Origin: Candidatus Allofournierella merdipullorum
GTDB taxonomy: Bacteria > Bacillota > Clostridia > Oscillospirales > Ruminococcaceae
NCBI GenBank assembly: GCA_019116345.1
Contig: DXBV01000071.1
Coordinates: 1-42,687 of the forward strand
Direction: 5' to 3'
Length of the DNA: 42,687 bases
The notes beneath the pieces were generated by a model. That model was not told where the DNA came from, did not search any database, and was given only the letters and a program-made list of their open reading frames with translations. Below, piece by piece: positions 15,469 to 24,793 of the stretch. Position 1 is the first letter of the stretch. The number at the start of each line of letters is the position of its first letter. The translations under genes and the position numbers were made by a program.

Positions 15469-15480
15469 GGGCGCAGGCGG

Positions 15481-15509
15481 TTGAAATCCGGCCGTAAATG
15501 GGGTATACT
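15481..15509 (+). promoter_or_regulatory. Promoter of the nonulosonate operon
   Basis: TTGAAA (15481-15486), 17-bp spacer, TATACT (15504-15509), giving a leader of about 55 bases before legB. I see no other convincing promoter on this strand until the lipoprotein gene near 40.5 kb. Confidence 0.85.
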
Positions 15510-15571
15510 GTTTTCGAGTGATTTTGAGAAAAACCGGGCCCAGAGCCCGTCATCAAAAAAGGAGCGCAAGT

Positions 15572-16555
15572 ATGGCACATACCGTCATGGTCACCGGCGC
15601 CGACGGCTTCATCGGCAGCCATCTCACCGAGGAACTGGTCAAGAAAGGCGAAAAGGTCAAGGCTTTCTGCCTGTATAACTCCTTCGGCACCTGGGGCTGG
15701 CTGGACACCCTGCCCCCCGAGATCAAGAACGAGATCGAGGTGTTCATGGGCGATGTGCGCGACCCCAACGGCGTGCGCCACGCCATGGAGGGCCAGGAGA
15801 TCGTTTATCACCTGGCGGCTCTCATCGCCATCCCCTTCAGCTACCACAGCCCCGACAGCTATGTGGACACCAACATCAAAGGCACCCTGAACGTGCTGAA
15901 CGCCGCCCGCCAGGTGGGCACCCAGCATCTGCTGGTCACCTCCACCAGCGAGGTCTACGGCACCGCCCAGTATGTGCCCATCGACGAAAAGCACCCCTTC
16001 CAGGGCCAGAGCCCCTATTCCGCCACCAAGATCGGCGCGGACCGTCTGGCCGAGAGCTTCTGGCGCAGCTTTGAGCTGCCGGTCACCATCGTGCGGCCCT
16101 TCAACACCTACGGCCCCCGCCAGAGCGCCCGGGCGGTCATTCCCACCATCATCACCCAGCTGCTGGCGGGCAAGACCGAGATCAAACTGGGCAGCCTGAC
16201 CCCCACCCGCGACTTCAACTACGTCAAGGACACCGCCGCGGGCTTCATGGCCCTGGGCGACTGTGAAGCCGCCATCGGCCAGGAGGTCAACATCGCCACC
16301 GGCGAGGAGCACTCCATCGGCGATCTTGCCGCCGAGCTGATCCGCCAGATCAACCCCGAGGCCAGGATCGTCTGCGACGAGCAGCGCCTGCGCCCGGAGA
16401 ACAGCGAGGTCAACCGCCTGCTGGGCGACGCTTCCAAGATGCGCGCCCTCACTGGCTGGAAGCCCGCTTATACTTTTGAACAGGGCCTTGCCGCCACCAT
16501 CGAGTTCCTGCGGGGCAACATGGAGCGGTACAAGCCCGACGTCTACAATCTGTAA
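15572..16555 (+). CDS. legB: LegB-type NDP-sugar 4,6-dehydratase
   Basis: A 327-aa short-chain dehydrogenase/reductase of the LegB group. In Campylobacter this enzyme dehydrates GDP-GlcNAc to the 4-keto-6-deoxy sugar, the first committed step to legionaminic acid; other bacteria use UDP-GlcNAc. The NAD site G9xxG12xxG15 (TGADGFIGSH), TSTSE at 123-127 and the catalytic Y149xxxK153 are intact. So are the LegB-like stretches LYNSFGTWGWLD and PFNTYGPRQSARAVIPTIIT. The ATG at 15572 has AAAAGGAG. First gene of the long operon. The presence of a ptmE-like guanylyltransferase downstream favours a GDP-sugar substrate, by inference. Confidence 0.93.
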   Translation: MAHTVMVTGADGFIGSHLTEELVKKGEKVKAFCLYNSFGTWGWLDTLPPEIKNEIEVFMGDVRDPNGVRHAMEGQEIVYHLAALIAIPFSYHSPDSYVDTNIKGTLNVLNAARQVGTQHLLVTSTSEVYGTAQYVPIDEKHPFQGQSPYSATKIGADRLAESFWRSFELPVTIVRPFNTYGPRQSARAVIPTIITQLLAGKTEIKLGSLTPTRDFNYVKDTAAGFMALGDCEAAIGQEVNIATGEEHSIGDLAAELIRQINPEARIVCDEQRLRPENSEVNRLLGDASKMRALTGWKPAYTFEQGLAATIEFLRGNMERYKPDVYNL

Positions 16556-16560
16556 AAAAG

Positions 16561-16635
16561 GCCCGGCTGCCGCCGGGCTGTTCCGGCTGCCGGGCGGGCC
16601 CTCGGGTGAGGGGCGGCCCGGCTTATGCCGTTTTT
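16561..16635 (+). promoter_or_regulatory. Possible attenuator with four mutually complementary arms
   Basis: Directly after legB lie four 7-base arms: GCCCGGC (16561-16567), GCCGGGC (16572-16578), GCCGGGC (16589-16595) and GCCCGGC (16616-16622). Arms 1-2 and 3-4 can form two hairpins, the second enclosing CCCTC-GGGT-GAGGG; alternatively 1-3 and 2-4 can pair. Five T follow at 16631-16635, eight bases beyond the last arm, so termination would be weak. It may lower expression of the distal genes relative to legB. Confidence 0.4.
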
Positions 16636-16685
16636 AAAGGGCCCTTTGCAAAAGGGGCCGCAAATCAAGCGAACGAGGTCATTTC

Positions 16686-18347
16686 GTGCAAAACGTGTTT
16701 TCAAAAGCCTTGAAAAACCTGCCCCGGCCGGTGTGGTATGCCCTGGGTCTCGCGGCCGCTCTGGCCGCCGCCCTGGGCTTCATGTACTACTGGCGGGTGG
16801 TGTATTATCTTGACAATCGCGGCGTGCCCGCCCTGCCCCTCTACGGCGCGGCGGCGGTGTTCGTGCTGGCCGCGGCGCTGGCGGTCTGGGCCGGCTCGAA
16901 ACTCGGCAGCTTTGACGCAAAGGCAGCCCTTGCCATTTTTCTTTGCGGGGCGCTGTTCTGCTTTGCGAACCCGCCGCTGCAGGTGCCGGACGAGACGGCC
17001 CACTTTCTGCGCAGCTATTCTTTGAGCCTGGGCCGCTTCACCTTCGACCACGACCGCCTTTACCCCGACGATGTGACCAAGCTGGTGGAGAGCTTCCCCG
17101 GCGCGTGGGTGGCCAGCCATACCAGCCAGGGCCTCACCTACACCGAGGACGGCGAGGAACGCAGCTATACCACCGCGGGCTATGCCCTCAAGCAACGGGG
17201 GGAGGATGGCCGGGTGGAGAGCATCGCCGACGGCTTTGCCGCCTATTTTGACGGCCAGCCCGCCGAAGAAACGGTGGGCGAGCCCTATTTCTTCATGACC
17301 CTCTCCATGCTGCCTCAGGCGCTGGGCATCCTGGTGGCCCGCCTCCTGGGCTTCAAGGCGCTGGGCTGCCTTTATGCGGCGCGGCTGGCGAATTTGGCGG
17401 CCTATACGGCGCTGTGCTGGCTGGCGCTCAAAAACTGCAAGCGCTACAAGCCGGTGTTCACCGCCTTCATGCTGCTGCCCCTGAGCCTTTATATGGCCGC
17501 CTCGGTGAGCTACGACGCCACCCTGCTGGGCTTTTATTACCTGGTGGCCAGCTTCTACTGCAAGGACGAAATTCTGGACAGGGACATCCTCGTGTTCATC
17601 GTGGCCTTTTTGATGATGAACCTGGCAAAGCCCTACATCAGCCTGCTTTGGGTGGTGCTGCCGCTGGTGCTGCCCCGCTCGGCCTGGAAGACGCGGGTCA
17701 AAAAGTGGCAGCTGGCAGTGGGCTGCCTTGTGGGCGGTCTTGCCCTGGGCAAGCTGTTCGACTGGTACGGCACCGCTTTCCGCTTCAACTACCCCTATGT
17801 GGGCCGTCAGATCGAAGGCGCGGCGGAGGTGCCCCAGCTGCTGGGCATTCTGGCCAACCCCTTCCGCTACGCTTCGGTGCTGCTGGGCAGCTTTTACGAA
17901 AACGACTTCTTCCTGGGCCAGCTGGGCCTGTTCGGGGCTCTCGATCTGGAAGTGCCCTTCATCAGCCTGGTCAGCCCCTTGGTCCTGCTCTTTGCGGCGG
18001 CCCTTTCGGTGCATGAGAAGAGCAGCCTTAAGCCCATGCCCGCCTTTGGTCTGGGGGCACTCAGCATCGTTTACATTGCCGGCGCTGCCACCGCCATGTA
18101 CATCACCAGCACCCCGGTGGGCATGATCCGCATCATCGGGCTGCAGGCGCGGTACTTCCTGCCCGCCTTTTTGATGCTCTTCGTGCTGGTGGCAGCCCTC
18201 TTGAGCCATGTGCTGGAGCCCCGCCTCGCTTCGGGACAGGCCAAGGCCCAGCGGGTGGCGCTGGGGGTATCGGCGGTGTTCGGGGCTTTGGGCGCGGTGC
18301 TCCTGTTCCAGCACTACTTTATCGGCCCGGTGTTCGTCATCAAGTAA
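16686..18347 (+). CDS. DUF2142-family membrane protein, GT-C-like
   Basis: A 553-aa polytopic membrane protein matching DUF2142 (often near polysaccharide genes and GT-C-like in fold). After about three N-terminal helices, the first outer loop carries PPLQVPDETAHFLRSY, with the Asp-Glu pair typical of GT-C catalytic loops. A later loop has ASVSYDATL, another family landmark. About twelve hydrophobic segments in all. The expected role is a polyprenyl-phosphate-sugar-dependent glycosyltransferase acting outside the membrane; donor and acceptor are unknown. The start is GTG at 16686, six bases after GAGGT. It follows legB with a 130-base gap that holds the hairpins described separately. Confidence 0.82.
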   Translation: MQNVFSKALKNLPRPVWYALGLAAALAAALGFMYYWRVVYYLDNRGVPALPLYGAAAVFVLAAALAVWAGSKLGSFDAKAALAIFLCGALFCFANPPLQVPDETAHFLRSYSLSLGRFTFDHDRLYPDDVTKLVESFPGAWVASHTSQGLTYTEDGEERSYTTAGYALKQRGEDGRVESIADGFAAYFDGQPAEETVGEPYFFMTLSMLPQALGILVARLLGFKALGCLYAARLANLAAYTALCWLALKNCKRYKPVFTAFMLLPLSLYMAASVSYDATLLGFYYLVASFYCKDEILDRDILVFIVAFLMMNLAKPYISLLWVVLPLVLPRSAWKTRVKKWQLAVGCLVGGLALGKLFDWYGTAFRFNYPYVGRQIEGAAEVPQLLGILANPFRYASVLLGSFYENDFFLGQLGLFGALDLEVPFISLVSPLVLLFAAALSVHEKSSLKPMPAFGLGALSIVYIAGAATAMYITSTPVGMIRIIGLQARYFLPAFLMLFVLVAALLSHVLEPRLASGQAKAQRVALGVSAVFGALGAVLLFQHYFIGPVFVIK

Positions 18348-18374
18348 AACCTTCAAGGAAAGGGGGCGGCGCGT

Positions 18375-20387
18375 TTGCCGCTTTTCAGTGGGATACTGGC
18401 GCTTTTGGCCATCAGCCTTTACTGCGCCGTGCTGGCCCGCCGCTTCAGGCTGGACGCGGGCCTTTTGGCCCTGCCGGTGATCGCCGGCGGCTCCGTCTGG
18501 ATGTGCCTCGCCGGCATGGCCGGGCTGCTCAAGGCGGGCGGCTGGGTCTTCTATCTGGCCGCCGCGGCATTGGCGGCGTGGCTCATCTTCAAAAAAGAAC
18601 TTGCCGAAACGCTCAAAGCGCTTCTCACTCCCGGCTTTATGGTGTTTTTGCTGGCGGCGGCCTTCTTTCTGGCCGTGTTTGCCGTCACCCGGCCCATGTT
18701 CACCCAGACCGACGAGTTCAGCCTCTGGGGTTCGGCGGCAAAGCTGACCAAGCTCCAGGATATGCTGCACCCCGGCGCGCCGGGCAACCTTCTGGCCCGC
18801 ACCGCCACCCCCGCGCTGATGCTGGTGGCCTACCTCTTCCAGTTCTTCGGCCAGGGCTTCTCCGAGTGGTCGGCTTATTTTGCCATCGACGCGCTGCTGG
18901 CCGCCGCCGTGGCGGCCGTGGCCAGCCTGCCAAAAGGTTCCAAATCGGGGACGGCGGTGGTCGCCGCCTGCGGTTTTCTGGTGCCGTACTTTTTCAGCGC
19001 GCCGAGCCTTGGCGGCATCTCCAACATCTACCTCTCCTTCATGGGCGACCTGCCTCTGGGCTTTGTGTTCGGGGCGAGCCTGTGCGTTTATTTCTCCCTG
19101 CGTGAGCGCCCCGCGGCGGCCCTCGCCCTCACCGCCCTGCTGGCGGCTTTTCTGGTGCTTACCAAGGACGTGGGCCTTGCCTACGGGTGCATCGTGGTGG
19201 GCCTTGTCTGCGCCGACCGGCTGTTCTGCGCGCCGAAGCGCAAAATCACCCGCCGCCTGAGAGACACTCTGCTGGCGGCGCTGACCATCCTCCCCGGCGG
19301 CGTTGCCTATCTTGGCTGGAGCCGCTATGTGGCGGCGGTCACGGGCCTGGGCAAGACCACCGTTGGCAGCGAGATCCACGAGGTCACCCAGGGGCAGGCC
19401 ATGGCCGAGGGCGTGGCCCAGCTGCTGGGCTTTATGGAGCCCACCGAAAAGTTTGCTCAGGTGCGGGATGCTGTGTTCGCCAGCCCCTTCACCATCCCGG
19501 TGTGCCTTTTGGGCGGCGGCGCGCTGGCGCTGGCTCTCATCTGGCTGGTGCTGGCCGCGGCGGCGCTGGCCGCGCCGAAAGGCGAGCGGCTGCGCCCGGT
19601 GTGCCTGGGCGTGTTCGGCACGCTGGCGCTGGGGGCCTTCCTCATCTTCCACCTGTTCCTCTATGTCTACAACTTCCGCGAGACCGACGCGGCCAACCTT
19701 CAGGACTACATCCGCTACATCGGCCCCTATTACATGGGCTTTTTCCTCATGGCGCTGGGCCTTGCGGCCCGGTACGCCGCCGCCGACCTGCGCTGGGCAA
19801 AGCTGGCGGGCGCGGTGCCTGCCGGGGTGCTGGCGGGCTTCTGTGTGCTCATCGCCTGGCGGGGCATGCCCACGGCGGGCTTCTGGAACTACCCCCACTC
19901 GGTGTACTCCGTGCGCCAGGACGTGAAACAGCGGGCCGAGACGGTGAACGATCTTCTCGACTGGGAGGACACGGTGCTGCTCATCAGCCAGGGCGACACC
20001 GCCATCCGCTGGAACTACTACGGCTTTGAGCTGAACGCCACCCTTGCCCGGGGGTTTGGCGGCTTCGGCTACGGCCATGAGGACGATTACAACTGGGACA
20101 CCACCCACATGAACATCGTCTCGCCCGAGGCGGCGGGGGAGGGCGTGCCGGAGGTCTACAGCTACCAGACGGTGGCGGACGCCGAAGACCTGCGCCTGTT
20201 CCTGCTGGATAAAAAATACACCCATGTGCTGGTGGACGCCAGCGATGACTACATCGCCGACGTGATCGGCCCGGCCTTTGGCTGCGAGGGCTTGCCGGAC
20301 GATAAACCTGCCGAGCCGGTGCTGCTGGCCATCGAGTACGACGGCGACACTGTGCGCTGGAGCCGGGTGGAAGGAGGCGCGGCATGA
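18375..20387 (+). CDS. GT-C-like membrane protein, module copy 1 (protein A1)
   Basis: A 670-aa polytopic protein of an unassigned family, paralogous to the genes at 22206 and 25861. About three helices precede an outer loop with MFTQTDEFSLWGSAAKL (D113-E114), a GT-C-like acidic pair. About nine more helices follow, with MGDLPLGFVFG between them, then an extracytoplasmic C-terminal domain of about 130 residues containing SQGDTAIRWNYY. The start is TTG at 18375 after GGAAAGGGGG. It overlaps the 206-aa partner gene by four bases (ATGA). Inferred role: extracytoplasmic glycosyltransferase using a lipid-linked donor. The family is recognised only by shape and internal paralogy, so function is uncertain. 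Confidence 0.85.
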   Translation: MPLFSGILALLAISLYCAVLARRFRLDAGLLALPVIAGGSVWMCLAGMAGLLKAGGWVFYLAAAALAAWLIFKKELAETLKALLTPGFMVFLLAAAFFLAVFAVTRPMFTQTDEFSLWGSAAKLTKLQDMLHPGAPGNLLARTATPALMLVAYLFQFFGQGFSEWSAYFAIDALLAAAVAAVASLPKGSKSGTAVVAACGFLVPYFFSAPSLGGISNIYLSFMGDLPLGFVFGASLCVYFSLRERPAAALALTALLAAFLVLTKDVGLAYGCIVVGLVCADRLFCAPKRKITRRLRDTLLAALTILPGGVAYLGWSRYVAAVTGLGKTTVGSEIHEVTQGQAMAEGVAQLLGFMEPTEKFAQVRDAVFASPFTIPVCLLGGGALALALIWLVLAAAALAAPKGERLRPVCLGVFGTLALGAFLIFHLFLYVYNFRETDAANLQDYIRYIGPYYMGFFLMALGLAARYAAADLRWAKLAGAVPAGVLAGFCVLIAWRGMPTAGFWNYPHSVYSVRQDVKQRAETVNDLLDWEDTVLLISQGDTAIRWNYYGFELNATLARGFGGFGYGHEDDYNWDTTHMNIVSPEAAGEGVPEVYSYQTVADAEDLRLFLLDKKYTHVLVDASDDYIADVIGPAFGCEGLPDDKPAEPVLLAIEYDGDTVRWSRVEGGAA

Positions 20388-21004
20388 AGAAATTTAAACC
20401 GCTCCTCATCGCCTGGGCGGCGGGGCTTGCCCTCTGGCTTTTGCTGGGCTGCGTGAGCCTTGCAAAGACCGCCTGGTACGCCCGCCAGGGCCTGGCCGCC
20501 ACCCAAAGCCTTTCCTTTGAGGACTTCACCCCCCTCGGCATCCAGCCCTACGACGCGGGGGAGGAGGGCCCGTGGTACATCTCCACCGACGGCGACCCCC
20601 AGCTTCTGTGGCAGGGCGAAGCCTATCTGAACGCCGTGTGGCTTTTTGTAGAGCATGAGAGCCCGCCCCAGGCGGTGATGCTCTACTGGAAAACGCCGGG
20701 CCAGACGGATTTCTCCCCCCGCCAGTCGGTCTACGGCGTGGAAACAGCCCCCGGCGTCTACACCTTTGACCTGGGCGGCGTGAAGGTGAGCGAAGTGCGC
20801 ATCGACCCGGACAGCCAGGGCGGCGTTGTCACCCGGTTCGACGGGGTCGTGTTCAACCCGGACCTCTCCCCGCTGGAGTTCTTCCTGCCCGGCGCGGGTG
20901 AGGCGATGCTGCTGCTTTTCGCGCCGCCGCTGGCGCTGGCGGTGTTCTGCCAGCTGCGCCGGGCGCTGGGCGCTTTTTTGAAACAAGACGATCAATCCAA
21001 ATAA
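20384..21004 (+). CDS. Small double-anchored partner, module copy 1 (protein B1)
   Basis: A 206-aa protein with a membrane helix at each end (about 7-27 and 172-193) and an exported beta-rich domain of about 140 residues between them. It shares a short pattern with the partners at 24176 and 27819: STDGDPQLLW in the first third of the domain, and an FFLPGAGEAM-like entry to the last helix. I do not recognise a named family. The ATG has AAGGAGG and overlaps the A1 stop codon by four bases, so the two products are made together. It probably forms a complex with A1; a carbohydrate-binding or chaperone role is conjecture. Confidence 0.8.
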   Translation: MKKFKPLLIAWAAGLALWLLLGCVSLAKTAWYARQGLAATQSLSFEDFTPLGIQPYDAGEEGPWYISTDGDPQLLWQGEAYLNAVWLFVEHESPPQAVMLYWKTPGQTDFSPRQSVYGVETAPGVYTFDLGGVKVSEVRIDPDSQGGVVTRFDGVVFNPDLSPLEFFLPGAGEAMLLLFAPPLALAVFCQLRRALGAFLKQDDQSK

Positions 21005-21020
21005 AAGCGAGGTCATAACA

Positions 21021-22178
21021 ATGAGTGAGTTCATTCCTCTTTCGGTGCCCAATTTCTGCGGCAACGAGCGCAAATATGTGGACGAGGCGCTGGACGGCGC
21101 CTGGGTGTCCACCAGCGGCGCCAAGGTGGGCGAGATGGAAGAGTGCATTGCAAAGTATGTGGGCATGCCCGAAGCGGTGTGCTGCGCTTCCGGTTCCGCC
21201 GGCCTGCATCTGGCGGCCATGGTGGCGGGCGTGAAGCCGGGCGACGAGGTGATCGTGCCCGCGCTGACCTTCATCGCTTCCGTGAACCCCACCACCCGGT
21301 ACGTGGGCGCCGAGCCGGTGTTCTTCGGCTGCGACGAGACCGCCACCATGGACCCGGACGCGGTGGAGGACTTCTGCGCGAACCAGTGCGAACTGAAGGC
21401 GGACGGCCTTTACAACAAACGCACCGGTGCCAAGGTCTCGGCGCTGGTGCTGGTGCATGTGTTCGGCAACATGGCGGATATGCCCCGTTTCCTGCGCATT
21501 GCGAAGGACTATAAGCTGACTCTCATCGAGGATGCCGCCGAGGCTCTGGGCACCAAGTACACCGAAGGGGAGCTGGCGGGCAAATTCGCCGGCACCATGG
21601 GCGATGTGGGCGTTTACAGCTTCAACGGCAACAAGATCATCACCACCGGCAGCGGCGGTGTGGTGGTGTCCAATCATCCGGAATGGGCGGCGCGGGCAAA
21701 GCACCTGTCCACCCAGGCCAAGACCGACCTTTTGCAGTTCAAACACGACGAGGTGGGCTACAACTATCGCATGACCAACATCGACGCCTGCCTGGGCCTT
21801 GCCCAGATGGAGCTGCTGGAGGGCTTCATTGCCCACAAGACCGTCCGCTACGAGCAGTACAAAGCCGCGCTGGACGGCGTGAAGGGCTTTTCCATGCTGC
21901 CTTTCCGGGAGGGCACCCGCTCGAACCACTGGTTCTACAGTCTGCTGCTGCCCGACCGGCTGGAGCGTGACGACGTCATCGCCCGCCTGCAGGCCCAGGG
22001 CATCCAGACCCGCCCGGTGTGGGCGCTCATCCCCGAGCAGTGCGACTACAGCCGCAACGAGACCCACGCCATGGACATCGCCCGGGAGTACCGCCGGCGC
22101 ATCGTGAACATCCCCTGCTCCACGAGCCTCACCGAGGCCCAGTGCAGCCGGGTGATCAAGGCCGTTCTGGCCCTGTAA
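21021..22178 (+). CDS. legC: LegC-type PLP-dependent sugar aminotransferase
   Basis: A 385-aa DegT/DnrJ/EryC1/StrS-family aminotransferase of the LegC type. It adds an amino group at C4 of the 4-keto sugar made by LegB, using glutamate. The PLP-binding Lys205 lies in FNGNKIITTGSGG, Asp171 (EDAAEA) is the pyridine-nitrogen contact, and the N-terminal PLSVPNFCGNE block and GAWVSTSG are typical for this subgroup. Length is normal. The ATG has only a modest GAGGT upstream. It sits between membrane module copies 1 and 2, with gaps of 16 and 27 bases, clearly in the same transcript. Confidence 0.92.
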   Translation: MSEFIPLSVPNFCGNERKYVDEALDGAWVSTSGAKVGEMEECIAKYVGMPEAVCCASGSAGLHLAAMVAGVKPGDEVIVPALTFIASVNPTTRYVGAEPVFFGCDETATMDPDAVEDFCANQCELKADGLYNKRTGAKVSALVLVHVFGNMADMPRFLRIAKDYKLTLIEDAAEALGTKYTEGELAGKFAGTMGDVGVYSFNGNKIITTGSGGVVVSNHPEWAARAKHLSTQAKTDLLQFKHDEVGYNYRMTNIDACLGLAQMELLEGFIAHKTVRYEQYKAALDGVKGFSMLPFREGTRSNHWFYSLLLPDRLERDDVIARLQAQGIQTRPVWALIPEQCDYSRNETHAMDIAREYRRRIVNIPCSTSLTEAQCSRVIKAVLAL

Positions 22179-22205
22179 CACCACAAAAAGAAGGGAGGGC
22201 CCGCC

Positions 22206-24179
22206 GTGGCTCTGGGCGAACTGTTTGGCCTGCTGGTGATGCTGGCGGCCCTCTTCGGAATGAGCACTGTGCTCACCCGCCGCGGGGGGCTGAACAGTGC
22301 CGCCGCGCCGCTGGCGGCGCTGGCGCTGACGGAACTGGTGCTGCTGGCGGCAGGCCTTTTGGGAATTCTTCGCCCGGCGGGCTTTGTGCTGGCGGCGCTG
22401 GGGCTGCTGGGCGGTGTTGCGGAGGTCGTTCTGGCAAAGAAAAAGGGAGAGACCTGCCCGCTGGCGGCGGCGCTGGAAAACCCCGCCTCAAAGCTGTTCT
22501 GGGCTGTGGCCCTGGCGCTGGAGGTGGGCCTTTGGCTGCTCCGGCCGGAATTTTTGAACTTCGACGAATACTCCTTCTGGGGCACTGCCGCGAAGCTCAC
22601 CAGCGAGAACAATGCCCTTTATACCGCCTGTGACACCGGCCTGCCCTGGCAGATGACCGAGCTGGCGGCCCTGCCGCTGGCAAGCTTCTTCTTCCAGATG
22701 TTCGGCGCGTTCGCGCCCTGGCGGGCCATCTTCGCCGCCGATCTGCTGATGCTGGCGGCGGTGGCTGCCGCCGCGGGCTGCGCAAAAAAAGCCCGGCTGG
22801 CCTGCCCGCTCTTTCTGGCGGGTCTCGCGGTGCCTACGCTGGTCACGGTGGCGGGCCACACCGCCCTTTTGAACACCGCCTGGCTGGAATTTCTGGGCGA
22901 TCTGCCCGCCGGTATGCTCTTCGGCGGGGCCGTGGCCTTTTGGCTGGCGGCGAAAGGCCAGGGGCCCGCGGCCCGGTGGCTCACCCTGCCGGTGCTGATG
23001 CTGGCGGCGAACGTGAAAAGCAACACCTTTGTGCTGGGCCTCGCCGCGGCGGGCCTGGTGGCGCTGGACGCCATTCTGTTCGAAAGAGGCGGGGCAAAAC
23101 GCCTCGCCGCCCGGCTGGGCTTCGGCGCGGCCTGCCTTGCCGCCCCCACCGCCCAGTATCTTCTCTGGAACAACTACATCGCGGGCCTTGTGCGGCAGAA
23201 CGCCGCCGCCGGCGGCATGGGCGACACCGCCTCCGCCAGCCTGCCCGCGGTGGTGGTCAATGGTCTGAAACTGCTGCTGGGCCTGCCGGCGGAAAGCTAC
23301 TTCGAGGCCCGCAGCGATCTCTTTTGGCAGTACGGCAGCGCCATGACCGACGCTTTCTTCCATCGGGATGTGTCGGTGTTCGGCACCGGCGCGGCGGTGG
23401 TGGCCCTGACGCTGGCGGTGTTTTTGGCCGCAGTGCTGCTGGCCCCGGACAAAGGGGCGCGGCTGCGGGCCGCCCTCTTCGCCGTGGGCAGTTCCGTCTG
23501 CTTTGCCGGTTACTGGCTGATGCTCTGGCTGAGCTACGCCTTCCTTTTAAAAGATTCCACCCCCGAAAGCCTCGCCAGCTATCCCCGGTATTTTGCTTCC
23601 TATTACACCGGCTGGCTGCTGCTGGCGCTGGCGGTGCTGGGGATTGGCTGCGCGGCTGCAAAGCGCCCGGTGTTTGGCCGGGCGGCGGCGCTGGGCGCGG
23701 GCGCGGTGTTTGCCGCGGCGCTGGCGGTGGGCGCGGAGCCCCAGTTCACCCTGCTGGGGGTGAGCGGCGGCGAGTATACGTCGGTGCGCGGGGAAGTGGC
23801 CGTGGCCAAGGCCGCGAAGGAAACCATCCAGCCGGGGCAGAAGGTGTTCCTCATCCGCCAGGGCGACGAGGGCTTTTCCTGGTTTTTGTTCAATCAGCAG
23901 CTGGCCCCGGCCCTCGTTTACGGCGAGGGCGGCGCCACCTACGGCGAACCGGCGCTGGTGGAGGGCATGGCCTACGGCGCGCCCTACACCGCCGAAGAGT
24001 TCGCCGCCCTGTTGGAAAAGGAGCAGGTGGACGTGCTGCTGGTGAGCCAGGTGGACGACATTTTTGAAGCGAGCTACGCCTCTCTCTTTGCCGACGGCCT
24101 GGCCGAGGCGAAAGAGGGCCCCACCCTCTACGAAAAGGGCGAAGCGGGCTGGACGCCCGCCGGGGAGGTGACGGGATGA
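22206..24179 (+). CDS. GT-C-like membrane protein, module copy 2 (protein A2)
   Basis: A 657-aa polytopic paralogue of the proteins at 18375 and 25861. The first outer loop has FLNFDEYSFWGTAAKLT (D120-E121); a later loop has LGDLPAGMLFGG. The exported C-terminal domain has IRQGDEGFSWFLFNQ and VDDIFEASYASLFADGLAE, the latter shared with copy 3. The start is GTG at 22206, seven bases after GGGAGG. The stop overlaps the start of its 205-aa partner by four bases. An extracytoplasmic transferase is the best inference. Divergence from copies 1 and 3 is large outside the motifs, so the three probably handle different donors or acceptors. Confidence 0.85.
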   Translation: MALGELFGLLVMLAALFGMSTVLTRRGGLNSAAAPLAALALTELVLLAAGLLGILRPAGFVLAALGLLGGVAEVVLAKKKGETCPLAAALENPASKLFWAVALALEVGLWLLRPEFLNFDEYSFWGTAAKLTSENNALYTACDTGLPWQMTELAALPLASFFFQMFGAFAPWRAIFAADLLMLAAVAAAAGCAKKARLACPLFLAGLAVPTLVTVAGHTALLNTAWLEFLGDLPAGMLFGGAVAFWLAAKGQGPAARWLTLPVLMLAANVKSNTFVLGLAAAGLVALDAILFERGGAKRLAARLGFGAACLAAPTAQYLLWNNYIAGLVRQNAAAGGMGDTASASLPAVVVNGLKLLLGLPAESYFEARSDLFWQYGSAMTDAFFHRDVSVFGTGAAVVALTLAVFLAAVLLAPDKGARLRAALFAVGSSVCFAGYWLMLWLSYAFLLKDSTPESLASYPRYFASYYTGWLLLALAVLGIGCAAAKRPVFGRAAALGAGAVFAAALAVGAEPQFTLLGVSGGEYTSVRGEVAVAKAAKETIQPGQKVFLIRQGDEGFSWFLFNQQLAPALVYGEGGATYGEPALVEGMAYGAPYTAEEFAALLEKEQVDVLLVSQVDDIFEASYASLFADGLAEAKEGPTLYEKGEAGWTPAGEVTG

Positions 24180-24793
24180 AGCGGCTGAAAACCCTATGGG
24201 CGGCGGCGCGCCGCCGTCCCTTCCGTGCGCTCTACGCTCTGGGCGTCTGCCTGCTGGCGCTGACGCTTGTGGGCAATTTTGTCCTGGACCAGCTGCTGTA
24301 TGCCGCGGGCGTTCTGAAAGAAACGACCGTCACGCTGCAAAACGCGGAGCAGTACACCCTTGTGAACATGGAAAACACCGGCGATGGGCTGGTGAGCACC
24401 ACCGGCGACGCCCAGCTGCTGCTGAATCCCGGCACGCTGGTGCGGCGGCTGCGCCTTGTGGCCCGTTATGAGGGCGGCGCGGTGTGCGAAAAAGACCTTT
24501 ATTACCATCTGCCGGCCTTCGGCTACACGTCCCGCCTGCGGGTGTGGCCCACGGCCCGGGAGGACGGCAGCTGGACCTACACCCTGCCCCGGTTTGCCGG
24601 GCAGGGCCTGCGGCTGGACCTGGCGGACTCGGCGGGCGTGACGGTGGACCTCACCGCCATCGTGCTCAACGAGCGCCTGCCCTGGCAGGAATACTTCATC
24701 CCGTCGGCGTGGCAGCTGTTCTGGCTGGCGGCTCTGCCCGGTCTTGCCGGGTGCGCCGTGACGCTGAAGCGGGAAAAGGGGGAAGACGAGTGA
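24176..24793 (+). CDS. Small double-anchored partner, module copy 2 (protein B2)
   Basis: A 205-aa protein with a membrane helix near each end (about 19-42 and 180-196) and an exported domain between. It carries the shared pattern STTGDAQLLLN and the YFIPSAWQLFWLAALP entry to the last helix, matching the partners at 20384 and 27819. It overlaps the A2 stop by ATGA, and its own stop overlaps the GTG of the ptmE-like gene (GTGA), so three reading frames are translationally linked. No named family is recognised. Confidence 0.8.
   Translation: MKRLKTLWAAARRRPFRALYALGVCLLALTLVGNFVLDQLLYAAGVLKETTVTLQNAEQYTLVNMENTGDGLVSTTGDAQLLLNPGTLVRRLRLVARYEGGAVCEKDLYYHLPAFGYTSRLRVWPTAREDGSWTYTLPRFAGQGLRLDLADSAGVTVDLTAIVLNERLPWQEYFIPSAWQLFWLAALPGLAGCAVTLKREKGEDE

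Noticed and set aside
16701..20225. A 1174-codon minus-strand frame, and similar ones at 24577-27837, 28684-31323 and 30827-33445
   Set aside because: Same reason: antisense shadows of membrane-protein and sugar genes, with no start signals and compositionally biased translations.
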